Source: a virus
IMG/VR virus record: IMGVR_UViG_3300042562_000746
Location: 1-64,000 of that record
Reading direction: 5' to 3' (one strand)
Length of the DNA: 64,000 bases
Shown here piece by piece: positions 24,436 through 30,791 of this stretch. A program made the position numbers and the translations under genes. Each line of letters opens with the position of its first letter. The stretch's first letter is position 1. The notes beneath the pieces are model-generated. The model had not been told where the DNA came from. It saw only the letters and a list, made by a program, of their open reading frames with translations, and ran no database searches.

Positions 24436-24487
24436 TTTGTGTTTTCCAGTTTTTTATGTGGTGGCTCCACGTTTATTAAAAAAATCT

Positions 24488-24733
24488 TTAATTGCTTTTC
24501 ATACCTTTACATACCCCATATCCTTGTCTTTGTGATAATCTATATAATCGTGCAGCATCTGCAGCAGGCATAATTTGTATTTCGTTACCCGTCTTATGAT
24601 TTGCTATTGCAACCCCACCAACTTTTTCTACCGAACTACAATTGATACAATTTCGATATCCGTATTTTTCATATCTAAGTTGCGGCATATCGTTTTTACA
24701 TTTAATACATTTAATCATTAATAACTTACCCAT
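24488..24733 (-). CDS. Two-CxxC zinc protein, DksA/TraR-like
   Basis: From the start at 24733, downstream of the promoter at 24757-24788, the protein has 81 residues (MGKLLMIKCIKCKNDMPQL...). CIKC and CINC, 18 residues apart with MPQLRYEKYGYR between, resemble the zinc finger of DksA/TraR regulators that bind in the RNA polymerase secondary channel. The C-terminal part (NEIQIMPAADAARLYRLSQR) is helical. The family is common in T4-type phages; a transcription role is plausible but unproven. Confidence 0.7.
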   Translation of the reverse strand: MGKLLMIKCIKCKNDMPQLRYEKYGYRNCINCSSVEKVGGVAIANHKTGNEIQIMPAADAARLYRLSQRQGYGVCKGMKSN

Positions 24734-24756
24734 AATTATTATTGTTTGATGAAACA

Positions 24757-24788
24757 TAAAGATACGATAAATATCTGAAACCGCCAAA
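24757..24788 (-). promoter_or_regulatory. Promoter, 20-nt spacing, for the CxxC protein and VWA unit
   Basis: TTTG at 24788-24785, exactly 20 nt, TATCTTTA at 24764-24757; start 24733. Two 20-bp elements lie upstream (24815 and 24866). It likely drives the CxxC protein, the 56-aa gene, the tRNA-like element and the VWA gene. Confidence 0.82.
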
Positions 24789-24814
24789 CATTTTGGAAAG
24801 TATTTTGTAAGGTA

Positions 24815-24834
24815 CTGATATTCAGTTAGTTACA
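24815..24834 (-). promoter_or_regulatory. 20-bp upstream element, copy 7
   Basis: Plus-strand CTGATATTCAGTTAGTTACA; a variant in which the palindrome reads CTGATATTCAG. Confidence 0.58.
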
Positions 24835-24865
24835 CATTAGCGTTTATTCTAATATAGATAAGTCA

Positions 24866-24885
24866 TTGATTATCAATTAGTTAGG
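24866..24885 (-). promoter_or_regulatory. 20-bp upstream element, copy 8
   Basis: Plus-strand TTGATTATCAATTAGTTAGG, perfect palindromic core TTGATTATCAA; 51 bases from copy 7 and overlapping the stop codon of 24881-25318. Confidence 0.66.
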
Positions 24886-25318
24886 TAAATTGGTGTATTT
24901 CGTTGTATCTATTCAATATAGACCTAATGTTTTCAGCACCTACCGGATTTGCTGAATGTATTAAATATGTAGGCATTGGTAAACCATTTTCACTACAATA
25001 TTCAATTAACCATTTTGCACAATCATATCCCGTTTTTTCTTTGAAATCTGCTTTTAATGGGTCAGGTGGATTTTCTCTACCACCATTATCAAAATAGTAG
25101 TTTATATGTTCCTCACCTAAATCGTGGTCAAACGATACAATATTAGGGAGGCCATTAAGTGCGATTGTTCCTATAAATTCACCATAAGACCTAACTACTT
25201 TCCATTTTAAATCTTTATACCTACTATCACCACTTTTTTTAAAGGATGCTTTAGGTTCTCTAATATCATCTAAATATAAATTGTAACTCTCTTGCATATC
25301 ACGTTTCCATTTAATCAT
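24881..25318 (-). CDS. Cyclic-phosphate-processing receiver-like (cREC) protein
   Basis: 145 residues with the receiver-like features LYLDDIREPKA (acidic pair near residue 16), IVSFDHDLGEEH around residue 62 and the C-terminal HSANPVGAENI. The DHDLG and HSANPxGA motifs define a group, found in phages and bacteria, proposed to process 2',3'-cyclic phosphates at RNA ends rather than act in signalling. It might help repair RNAs cut by host defence nucleases. Last gene before the 20-bp element region; start could also be the second methionine. Confidence 0.72.
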   Translation of the reverse strand: MIKWKRDMQESYNLYLDDIREPKASFKKSGDSRYKDLKWKVVRSYGEFIGTIALNGLPNIVSFDHDLGEEHINYYFDNGGRENPPDPLKADFKEKTGYDCAKWLIEYCSENGLPMPTYLIHSANPVGAENIRSILNRYNEIHQFT

Positions 25319-25330
25319 TGGTTACCCCCA

Positions 25331-25364
25331 TAAATAAAAAAGGGGATAATTTCTTATCCCCTTT
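25331..25364 (-). terminator. Intrinsic terminator after the small lipoprotein gene
   Basis: Minus strand AAAGGGGATAA/TTATCCCCTTT hairpin (25364-25340) followed by TTTTTATTTA. It ends the unit 25372-25530 and separates it from 24881-25318. Confidence 0.82.
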
Positions 25365-25371
25365 ATATAAA

Positions 25372-25530
25372 TTACTTAGTAGTAATTGTAGAATCTACTT
25401 TTGTAGAATCCGTAACTACTGATGTTGAATCGGTTTGAACTGACGTTGAATCCGTTTTCACTTCTGTTGTTGTTGCTCCACCACATGCTGTTAAAGATGC
25501 GATAGCAACAATTGCTAACATTTTTTTCAT
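25372..25530 (-). CDS. Small lipoprotein (52 aa) with TDST repeats
   Basis: A 52-codon frame: MKKMLAIVAIASLTACGG is a lipoprotein signal with lipobox LTAC, followed by threonine/serine/aspartate-rich repeats (EVKTDSTSVQTDSTSVVTDS). Its own promoter (25570-25601) and terminator (25331-25364) show it is made strongly as a single-gene message. Small lipoproteins of this style are common in Bacteroidota; a phage copy may be an exclusion or lysis factor. Function unknown. Confidence 0.78.
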   Translation of the reverse strand: MKKMLAIVAIASLTACGGATTTEVKTDSTSVQTDSTSVVTDSTKVDSTITTK

Positions 25531-25569
25531 TTGTTTTGTTTTTGTTATTGTTATTTAATGTTTATATGT

Positions 25570-25601
25570 CTAAGATACTTAATATATTCGAAACTACCAA
25601 A
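25570..25601 (-). promoter_or_regulatory. Promoter, 20-nt spacing, for the small lipoprotein
   Basis: TTTG at 25601-25598, exactly 20 nt, TATCTTAG at 25577-25570; start codon 25530. Confidence 0.78.
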
Positions 25602-25850
25602 TTATTTGGTTGTTTTCTTTTTTGCACTAGTTGTAGGTACTTTAGCCGTTGCTTTTTTAACTTTAGCCTCAACTTCAGCTACTTTAACTTCAGCTACTTT
25701 TTTAACGTTTTTAACTTTGTTCAAATCGCTTCTTAAATTAGTTGCGGTATCTGGTGCTACTTTAGCTACGTCTGATACAAATGAATCTACTTGTTTTTCT
25801 AATTCGGTTGCTTTTGCAAACAATCCTTTAATGAATGTAAATAATCCCAT
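25602..25850 (-). CDS. Lysine/alanine/valine-rich helical protein (82 aa)
   Basis: 82 residues. An N-terminal helix (MGLFTFIKGLFAKATELEKQ) leads to a KVAEVKVAEVEAKVKKATAK-type repetitive basic tail, recalling histone-H1-like or spacer sequences. No signal peptide. Driven by the promoter at 25883-25914. DNA binding is possible given its charge. Confidence 0.7.
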   Translation of the reverse strand: MGLFTFIKGLFAKATELEKQVDSFVSDVAKVAPDTATNLRSDLNKVKNVKKVAEVKVAEVEAKVKKATAKVPTTSAKKKTTK

Positions 25851-25882
25851 AATTTTTGTTTTGTTTAATTATAAATATATCT

Positions 25883-25914
25883 TAAAGATACGAAAGGTTT
25901 ATTGATTTTCCAAA
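25883..25914 (-). promoter_or_regulatory. Promoter, 20-nt spacing, for the 25602-25850 gene
   Basis: TTTG at 25914-25911, exactly 20 nt, TATCTTTA at 25890-25883; start 25850. It lies in the end of the ferredoxin gene, so transcription of the two units is staggered. Confidence 0.8.
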
Positions 25915-26216
25915 TATTTTAACCCAAAAAATGCGTAATTATCGATAACTGATTGACGCTCACCCATTTGTATAGCTATTTCCTCACTAGAAACAATGGC
26001 ATCAACGGGACATTCCGGTAAACAAGCACTACAATCTATACATTCTATTGGATTTATGTATAATTGTTTACCTTTCTTATCCTCATCACTCATTCCAATC
26101 GATTCTAATCCCATTCCTGTCGTATTTATCGGTCCATGTATACAATCCATAGGACAAACTTTTAAACACCCACCATCGATACAACTGATACAACTAGACG
26201 TAATTATAAAACTCAT
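25899..26216 (-). CDS. Bacterial-type ferredoxin, two Fe-S clusters
   Basis: 105 residues. Two cysteine clusters, CISCIDGGCLKVCPMDC near the N-terminus and CIDCSACLPECP around residue 53-64, match 7Fe/8Fe ferredoxins of the FdxA type, which carry electrons at low potential. A spacer (GLESIGMSDEDKKGKQLYI) separates them. Phages more often encode plant-type 2Fe-2S ferredoxins; a bacterial-type copy is unusual. The partner is unknown: nothing in the window is an obvious ferredoxin-dependent enzyme. It overlaps the cupin gene by ATGA. Confidence 0.88.
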   Translation of the reverse strand: MSFIITSSCISCIDGGCLKVCPMDCIHGPINTTGMGLESIGMSDEDKKGKQLYINPIECIDCSACLPECPVDAIVSSEEIAIQMGERQSVIDNYAFFGLKYLENQ

Positions 26217-26575
26217 AATATATCACCTTTGTATATTCTATAACTATCTGAATCAAAATGTTCCGTACTTACTTCAAATACTTCACCATCTTCTAATGCT
26301 ATCAATTGATGTGGTTGTCCTGGATATTGAGTAACTACATCTCCTACCTTTAAAGTAGTTTCTTCGGTAATCCCTCGTTCAGTATCTATCCATTTGTAAA
26401 TAAAACTACCTTTGTTTACATACCAAGTTTCTTGTTTCAACATATGATAATGCATAGAGAACTTACATCCTTCTTTAAACACTAATACTTTTCCACAATA
26501 TTTTTCATCATTGTAGATTATTAATTCATGTCCCCAACCTTTTGGTATTTTACAACACTCCGTTACCTTTGCCAT
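26213..26575 (-). CDS. Cupin protein, sugar-isomerase/epimerase-like
   Basis: 120 residues forming one cupin barrel. CKIPKGWGHELIIYN, GCKFSMHYHMLKQETWYVNKG (histidines and glutamate of cupin motif 1) and YPGQPHQLIALEDGEVFEVS (motif 2) match the C-terminal domain of mannose-6-phosphate isomerase/GDP-mannose enzymes and related cupins. It overlaps the cytidylyltransferase-fold gene, so it likely acts on the same sugar pathway. Confidence 0.78.
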   Translation of the reverse strand: MAKVTECCKIPKGWGHELIIYNDEKYCGKVLVFKEGCKFSMHYHMLKQETWYVNKGSFIYKWIDTERGITEETTLKVGDVVTQYPGQPHQLIALEDGEVFEVSTEHFDSDSYRIYKGDIL

Positions 26576-26966
26576 TATATAATTGATTTATAACATTAGT
26601 AGAACTGAATCCTTCCATTTTAGGAAAATATACAATTTCACCAACATATTCACTTCCTATAATTTTTTTACCTTTGTATTCCTCACCTATAACCATTATT
26701 GCAGGTCTCATGGTTTTGATAAGTGTTTCTAATTGCTCATCTGAATCAAATGCTACAACTCTATCTACATATCTAATAGCCTCTAATAGTGTAATTCTAC
26801 TTACTAAATTATTTATAGGTCTTTGTTCACCTTTTAATTCTTTAACTCGTTTATCACCATCAAGTCCTACGATTAGGAAATCGCCTAAGTCGGCTGCTTT
26901 CTTTAAGAGCTGAACATGTCCTAAATGGACTATATCAAATGTTCCGTTTACCCAAACTTTTATCAT
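26550..26966 (-). CDS. Cytidylyltransferase-fold nucleotidyltransferase (RfaE/HldE C-terminal-like)
   Basis: 138 residues. GTFDIVHLGHVQLLKKA near residue 8 is the HxGH motif that binds nucleotide, and the ending FPKMEGFSSTNVI is the ISSTxxI-type motif of this fold. Closest by eye to the ADP-heptose synthase nucleotidyltransferase domain, which joins a sugar phosphate to ADP; glycerol-3-phosphate cytidylyltransferase is an alternative. Encoded between a HAD phosphatase and a cupin in overlapping genes. Confidence 0.8.
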   Translation of the reverse strand: MIKVWVNGTFDIVHLGHVQLLKKAADLGDFLIVGLDGDKRVKELKGEQRPINNLVSRITLLEAIRYVDRVVAFDSDEQLETLIKTMRPAIMVIGEEYKGKKIIGSEYVGEIVYFPKMEGFSSTNVINQLYNGKGNGVL

Positions 26967-27331
26967 ATTGTAATATTCCCAAAGCCTTCATCTCTTTTTA
27001 CTGAGATTCCAATTGCTCTACTTACATCCGGTGTTAGTTTTTCACTATTATTAATTAAGTATCGTTCTTGTCTACCAATACCCATTAATAATTGATGATA
27101 ACGAATACCAGCGGTTATCATTTGCATTTTAGTTATCAATTCTAAATCCCAAGGACGAGCCGTAGTTAATACAATGTGATGGCCGGCTTCATACCATTCA
27201 TTCATTTTTTCACTAACACCCGGTAGTACAGTCACTACATTTGGGTCTAAATCTTCAAATCTAACTTGCTCTATTAAAGTACCATCTATATCAGAAAAGA
27301 TGGTTTTATAATTATTATCAGTCTTCACCAT
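26963..27331 (-). CDS. HAD phosphatase, sugar-phosphate type
   Basis: 122 residues with IFSDIDGTLIEQ (motif I) near residue 12 and HHIVLTTARPWDLE (motif II) around residue 52. It is short, lacking a cap domain, like GmhB or capsule-linked HAD proteins. Overlap with the nucleotidyltransferase suggests that the two act in one pathway, dephosphorylating and activating a sugar. The distal acidic motif is weak (KRDEGFGN). Confidence 0.72.
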   Translation of the reverse strand: MVKTDNNYKTIFSDIDGTLIEQVRFEDLDPNVVTVLPGVSEKMNEWYEAGHHIVLTTARPWDLELITKMQMITAGIRYHQLLMGIGRQERYLINNSEKLTPDVSRAIGISVKRDEGFGNITI

Positions 27332-27557
27332 ATAATGAGAATGTTTTTATTGGTTCATCGTATTCTTTAACTTCAAACACACTAACTGTCCCATCTCTTG
27401 CATCTATAAAATATTGTGTATCACCATTAACTTGATAATACGCTTCTAATGCATCGGTAAGTGATGGATAAATTGTTGTTTTTCTATCTGCAAATACCCA
27501 TCTATCTCCAGGTGCAATTCTTTTAAGAACTACTATCGGGTTTGTTTCAGTTGCCAT
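27318..27557 (-). CDS. Small hypothetical protein (79 aa)
   Basis: 79 residues (MATETNPIVVLKRIAPGDRW...), predicted beta-alpha-beta with DALEAYYQVNGDTQYFIDAR in the middle. It overlaps the HAD gene by 14 bases. Not recognised. Confidence 0.65.
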   Translation of the reverse strand: MATETNPIVVLKRIAPGDRWVFADRKTTIYPSLTDALEAYYQVNGDTQYFIDARDGTVSVFEVKEYDEPIKTFSLYGED

Positions 27558-27559
27558 AA

Positions 27560-27787
27560 TTATTCAGCGTTTACTACTTCAATAATTTTACTTTCTTTAG
27601 CACCGGTTACTTCATAATCAACGTTAATCGCTGAATCTACGAATAATTTAACTACTCTAGCTTCTGCTTCGGTTACACTCATTGCATCTACTAAATAGTT
27701 TTCTTTTGTTTTCTTAATTTTAGATACACCTTTACCATTATCTACTTCGTGGTGCATCGTTACTTGTACTTCATAATACTTTGCCAT
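27560..27787 (-). CDS. DUF4494-like protein
   Basis: 75 residues. KTKENYLVDAMSVTEAEARV is the signature I remember for DUF4494, a small family of Bacteroidota and their phages of unknown function. The alternating N-terminal strand (KYYEVQVTMHHEVDNGKG) fits a compact alpha/beta fold. First gene after the promoter at 27816-27847. Confidence 0.8.
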   Translation of the reverse strand: MAKYYEVQVTMHHEVDNGKGVSKIKKTKENYLVDAMSVTEAEARVVKLFVDSAINVDYEVTGAKESKIIEVVNAE

Positions 27788-27815
27788 AACTTTTATTTTT
27801 AGTTTGTTTATAAAT

Positions 27816-27847
27816 TAAAGATACATTAAATTTCTGAATCTTCCAAA
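27816..27847 (-). promoter_or_regulatory. Promoter, 20-nt spacing, for the DUF4494/sugar/ferredoxin operon
   Basis: TTTG at 27847-27844, exactly 20 nt, TATCTTTA at 27823-27816; start 27787. The -33 box is inside the end of 27826-28452. It probably drives 25899-27787. Confidence 0.8.
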
Positions 27848-28452
27848 TCTTCTTCTATATTTTCTTCTTCATCCTCATCACCCACTATACCCTGCTCCAC
27901 ATATTGACCATCTTTTGGTATTTTTCTTTTACCTATTAGTAGAAAGAAACAATTATAACATAGAAATCTTAGATTTTCTAATTTATGGTTCTGCCAATTA
28001 CCATCAAAGAAATCTAATAATAGGGGTGCTTTACCATCCGTTACTCTTACTTCCTCAAACCCACAACAGCTACATTGTTCAGGAAACACATCATTTTTAA
28101 TCAATCTCCTCTTTAGCTTATAGATAGGATAGTTCGGATGCATACCTTGTAGAATCTCACTTAAAGGGTATTTACCAACCGTCAGCTTTAATCTACGTTC
28201 AATAGGAACATTCGTAGGGTTATAATCAATTTCAAATATACCATACATCTTTGCATATTTTTTATATGTGTTGTATGATACACCCAATGTCCTTGCCGTA
28301 TCTTTTGCCGAACGAGACCTACCTTGTGCTTCCGTAATTTCGGCTGCTAATAATTGTCTACTACCTAATCCTCTTTTTAATGTTCCCCTAGATGAGTTAT
28401 CTACTTTTTTATATGTTTCATCTAAATTGGGAAAGAAACCTTCATTTTCCAT
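27826..28452 (-). CDS. HNH-fold zinc protein with helix-turn-helix; likely catalytically degenerate
   Basis: 208 residues. Residues about 45-75 (SRSAKDTARTLGVSYNTYKK) read as a helix-turn-helix. Residues about 128-175 have CSCC and CYNC flanking LLLDFFDGNWQNHKLENLRF, the HNH beta-beta-alpha layout, but the usual LDHxDG histidine is replaced (LDFFDG), so nuclease activity is doubtful. A site-specific DNA-binding regulator is a good alternative. The acidic C-terminal tail is about 25 residues. Confidence 0.72.
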   Translation of the reverse strand: MENEGFFPNLDETYKKVDNSSRGTLKRGLGSRQLLAAEITEAQGRSRSAKDTARTLGVSYNTYKKYAKMYGIFEIDYNPTNVPIERRLKLTVGKYPLSEILQGMHPNYPIYKLKRRLIKNDVFPEQCSCCGFEEVRVTDGKAPLLLDFFDGNWQNHKLENLRFLCYNCFFLLIGKRKIPKDGQYVEQGIVGDEDEEENIEEDLEDSEI

Positions 28453-28456
28453 AAAC

Positions 28457-29095
28457 TTATTTAAACTTCAACCCAGTCAATTTTTCTATATCAACTAATT
28501 CAACTTTGTTATTATATATTCCATCGGGTTTAGATTGGTCATTCTCAAATAAGAAAGCCATCCATTCATTTGATTTTTTATAGTAAACCACTTTCCAACA
28601 TTGTTTTGGAACTGATACTTTACCTATCTTTTTTATCTCTCCCACATTACCTGCCCATATATGAACCGAATCATCTTTCACTGCCCACTCTCTAGTCATT
28701 ACTTCTAATGATTTCCAATCTCCTGCATTTAGTCTATGTGTTTGTGCCGACATATTACTCATATAGAACGATTCAATTTGAACACCTGCCGTTTGACATT
28801 GATTGGATGCTGCAGGACTCATATGTCCTCTATCATATCCACTACCTACATAGTCTGCTTTAATATCGGTTTCAAGTATTGCTTGTGGGTCTGGCTGAAA
28901 TGCATCTCTTCTAGGTAATGGATTTGGACAACCAACTTTTGCTTTAGTTTCCCACCACTCTACCATTACTGGATATTTTTTTGACTTACTAAAATGTGAT
29001 GTATAGTTTGTATGTTTCAAAATAACTACATCTTGTGCTCTACCACCTATTGCAAAAAATACACAAATCGTAACAAGTAATACTAATTTTTTCAT
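28457..29095 (-). CDS. Exported DNA/RNA non-specific endonuclease (DRGH family)
   Basis: 212 residues. MKKLVLLVTICVFFAIGGRAQ is a clear signal peptide. The catalytic motif YDRGHMSPAA is at 87-96 (histidine 91), followed by SNQCQTAGVQIESFYMSNMS, where an asparagine ligates the metal, as in Serratia-type beta-beta-alpha-metal nucleases. Export means it acts in the periplasm or outside, for example clearing DNA, salvaging nucleotides or excluding other phages' DNA. It is preceded by A/T-rich TATATTTATATG rather than the 20-nt promoter. Confidence 0.87.
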   Translation of the reverse strand: MKKLVLLVTICVFFAIGGRAQDVVILKHTNYTSHFSKSKKYPVMVEWWETKAKVGCPNPLPRRDAFQPDPQAILETDIKADYVGSGYDRGHMSPAASNQCQTAGVQIESFYMSNMSAQTHRLNAGDWKSLEVMTREWAVKDDSVHIWAGNVGEIKKIGKVSVPKQCWKVVYYKKSNEWMAFLFENDQSKPDGIYNNKVELVDIEKLTGLKFK

Positions 29096-29117
29096 ACATA
29101 TAAATATATACGAATAT

Positions 29118-29147
29118 AAAAAACCCCCACTTTTAAGGTGAGGGTGT
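29118..29147 (-). terminator. Intrinsic terminator after 29152-29334
   Basis: Minus-strand CCCTCAC/GTGGGGG hairpin with loop CTTAAAA followed by TTTTTTAT. It separates the histone-like gene from the nuclease gene. Confidence 0.78.
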
Positions 29148-29151
29148 TTTA

Positions 29152-29334
29152 TTAGTTTGAACTTTTAGTTTCTTCTACCGAAGCTTGTCTATAATCAGTT
29201 ACTAATTTCTTTAAGTCACCGATTGCAGTTCTTGCATTCTTTTGAGATACTTTTGTTGTCTTGTTGTGTTCTTCTTCAAATTTTAGAAACAATGATTTGA
29301 TTGCTTCAAAAATTTCTTCTTTTTTACTTGCCAT
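29152..29334 (-). CDS. Histone H1-like (Hc1-type) small protein
   Basis: 60 residues: an amphipathic helix (EEIFEAIKSLFLKFEEEHNK) then TTKVSQKNARTAIGDLKKLV. This matches my memory of the Hc1-like proteins of Bacteroidota and their phages (helix, then RxxLQDLKxL). Members bind and compact DNA. The C-terminus lacks a long lysine tail, so compaction would be weak. Confidence 0.62.
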   Translation of the reverse strand: MASKKEEIFEAIKSLFLKFEEEHNKTTKVSQKNARTAIGDLKKLVTDYRQASVEETKSSN

Positions 29335-29352
29335 AATTTTTGGTTTTGTTTA

Positions 29353-29643
29353 TTAATTGTTTTTAATATCCCAATACACCTGTCTAACCTTAGCTCCTAA
29401 TTCAGCATCGTTGGGTGTATCTAAAATTGTTCTACTATTTATTGTAATAAGATTTCTATCTTCACCTAAATAACATTCTCTACATAATTGTCCTGCTCCA
29501 TCTACATAACCATATCTAAAATCTACATGTGTTGATTTTAATATTGTAGTTTCTTTACTACACATTATACAATCTTCGTATAATTTATGAACTGAATCAT
29601 AACTGCCACCCATATCTGTTCCTACTGAATTTTGCGTTTCCAT
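29353..29643 (-). CDS. Two-CxxC small protein (96 aa)
   Basis: Start taken at 29643 (METQNSVGTDMGGSYDSVHK) directly after the upstream stop (TAATATG). CIMC and CREC in the first two thirds suggest a zinc ribbon, with strands (HVDFRYGYVDGAGQ) between. Function unknown. Confidence 0.68.
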   Translation of the reverse strand: METQNSVGTDMGGSYDSVHKLYEDCIMCSKETTILKSTHVDFRYGYVDGAGQLCRECYLGEDRNLITINSRTILDTPNDAELGAKVRQVYWDIKNN

Positions 29644-29644
29644 A

Positions 29645-29962
29645 TTATTCTGTTTCATTTGTTAAAAAATCATTGAATTGTTTTGCTGCTTTTGGATTTA
29701 CTTCCTCTAAATTTTGTAAACTTATTTCATATCTACCTAATGTATTATTGGAAATAAATGCCTCATCATGTAATGAATCAATTAAATTTGTTAATGAATC
29801 GATATATTTTGCTTTTTCAATATCACCACCTTCTAAAAAACCAGGTGATATTGTATTTAATTCATTCTTTAATTTTTCATTTTGTTCTCTATATCCATAG
29901 ACGGTATATAGTAATGCTAATAATGTTCCTGCTGTCAATAATGGTCCAAAGAATTTTTTCAT
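29645..29962 (-). CDS. Membrane-anchored coiled-coil protein (105 aa), spanin-like
   Basis: 105 residues. An N-terminal membrane helix (FGPLLTAGTLLALLYTVYGY) is followed by charged helices (REQNEKLKNELN, KYIDSLTNLIDSLHDEA). The topology (N-in, coiled periplasmic domain) fits inner-membrane spanin subunits, but the sequence alone cannot distinguish that from other anchors. An adjacent 47-aa membrane peptide is encoded upstream. Confidence 0.65.
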   Translation of the reverse strand: MKKFFGPLLTAGTLLALLYTVYGYREQNEKLKNELNTISPGFLEGGDIEKAKYIDSLTNLIDSLHDEAFISNNTLGRYEISLQNLEEVNPKAAKQFNDFLTNETE

Positions 29963-29963
29963 A

Positions 29964-30107
29964 TTATTTCTGTTTACGTTTAAATAAATCTTTTAATTTT
30001 TTTGCGGGCATAATTATATTTTCATTTTGGTCTACTAATGGTGCTCTCCAAATTTCAAATGCCATCCATAATGCAGTTCCTATTATACCTATTGCGAAAT
30101 ATTCCAT
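29964..30107 (-). CDS. Small membrane protein (47 aa)
   Basis: A 47-codon frame MEYFAIGIIGTALWMAFEIW then a polar tail (APLVDQNENIIMPAKKLKDL) fills the 29963-30109 gap, with one hydrophobic helix at the N-terminus. It could be a holin/antiholin or spanin accessory, but the evidence is only size and topology. Confidence 0.66.
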   Translation of the reverse strand: MEYFAIGIIGTALWMAFEIWRAPLVDQNENIIMPAKKLKDLFKRKQK

Positions 30108-30109
30108 AA

Positions 30110-30409
30110 TTATATTTTAAATTTCCAAAATTGATACCATTTCTTTTTTGGGGGCGGCGTGCATAAACTAAATGGATTATCCCCAAATGATACTGAATCT
30201 AAATACTTTGTCGATATCATATTTAAAAATACCTCATGGTACTTTTCAGGTATAGTATCAAAGTCTGCTTCAATCTTTATATCTAAACTAATAGCCCCAT
30301 CATTTGGTGTAATTAACTTTAAGCTATTCTGTACACTTACTATACTAGCGGTCTTAATATTAATATTACTACCCCCACCTAAATAAATGTCCGTTTCTTT
30401 TTTACTCAT
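30110..30409 (-). CDS. Hypothetical protein (99 aa)
   Basis: 99 residues, beta-rich (DIYLGGGSNINIKTASIVSV; AISLDIKIEADFDTIPEKYH), ending in KKKWYQFWKFKI, a basic/aromatic tail that might associate with membrane. Driven by the promoter at 30426-30457. Function unknown. Confidence 0.65.
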   Translation of the reverse strand: MSKKETDIYLGGGSNINIKTASIVSVQNSLKLITPNDGAISLDIKIEADFDTIPEKYHEVFLNMISTKYLDSVSFGDNPFSLCTPPPKKKWYQFWKFKI

Positions 30410-30425
30410 AATTCTTAATTATACT

Positions 30426-30457
30426 TAAATATACTACTAAGTTTTGTTATTTCCAAA
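30426..30457 (-). promoter_or_regulatory. Promoter, 20-nt spacing, for 30110-30409 and downstream genes
   Basis: TTTG at 30457-30454, exactly 20 nt, TATATTTA at 30433-30426; start 30409. The -33 box is inside the end of the upstream membrane-protein gene. Confidence 0.76.
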
Positions 30458-30791
30458 AAATACTTACTAAAATTATAGATACGGCTAACATACATTGTAC
30501 CAATACTTTAAGTGTAAATGGTTGATGAAAGTGATATGGATATAATATCATCCCCACAAATACCCCAGTAACAAAGAATAAAAATCTATTACTCCACATA
30601 CTACCGGCAAATCCAGCTACACCATATTCGGATGCTTTAATCCAAAGAAAAGTACATACAACTGCTAATAGATAAGGTATTGGTGATTTAATCCAATTTG
30701 GTGTTTTAAATTGCCAATACATAATATACCAATGTCCAAACCCACCTGCCATAAATAACAGGAATGATTGTAAAATTTTAATTAAATTCAT
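30447..30791 (-). CDS. Small four-helix membrane protein (paralogue of 1659-2009)
   Basis: 114 residues with four hydrophobic segments. GVAGFAGSMWSNRFLFFVTG corresponds to the GFGGQIWPSRLLGFG segment of the 1659-2009 protein, at the same distance from both ends, so the two are diverged copies about 29 kb apart. Dimeric small transporters of the DMT/SMR type are the nearest fold by topology. Function unknown. Confidence 0.75.
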   Translation of the reverse strand: MNLIKILQSFLLFMAGGFGHWYIMYWQFKTPNWIKSPIPYLLAVVCTFLWIKASEYGVAGFAGSMWSNRFLFFVTGVFVGMILYPYHFHQPFTLKVLVQCMLAVSIILVSIFWK

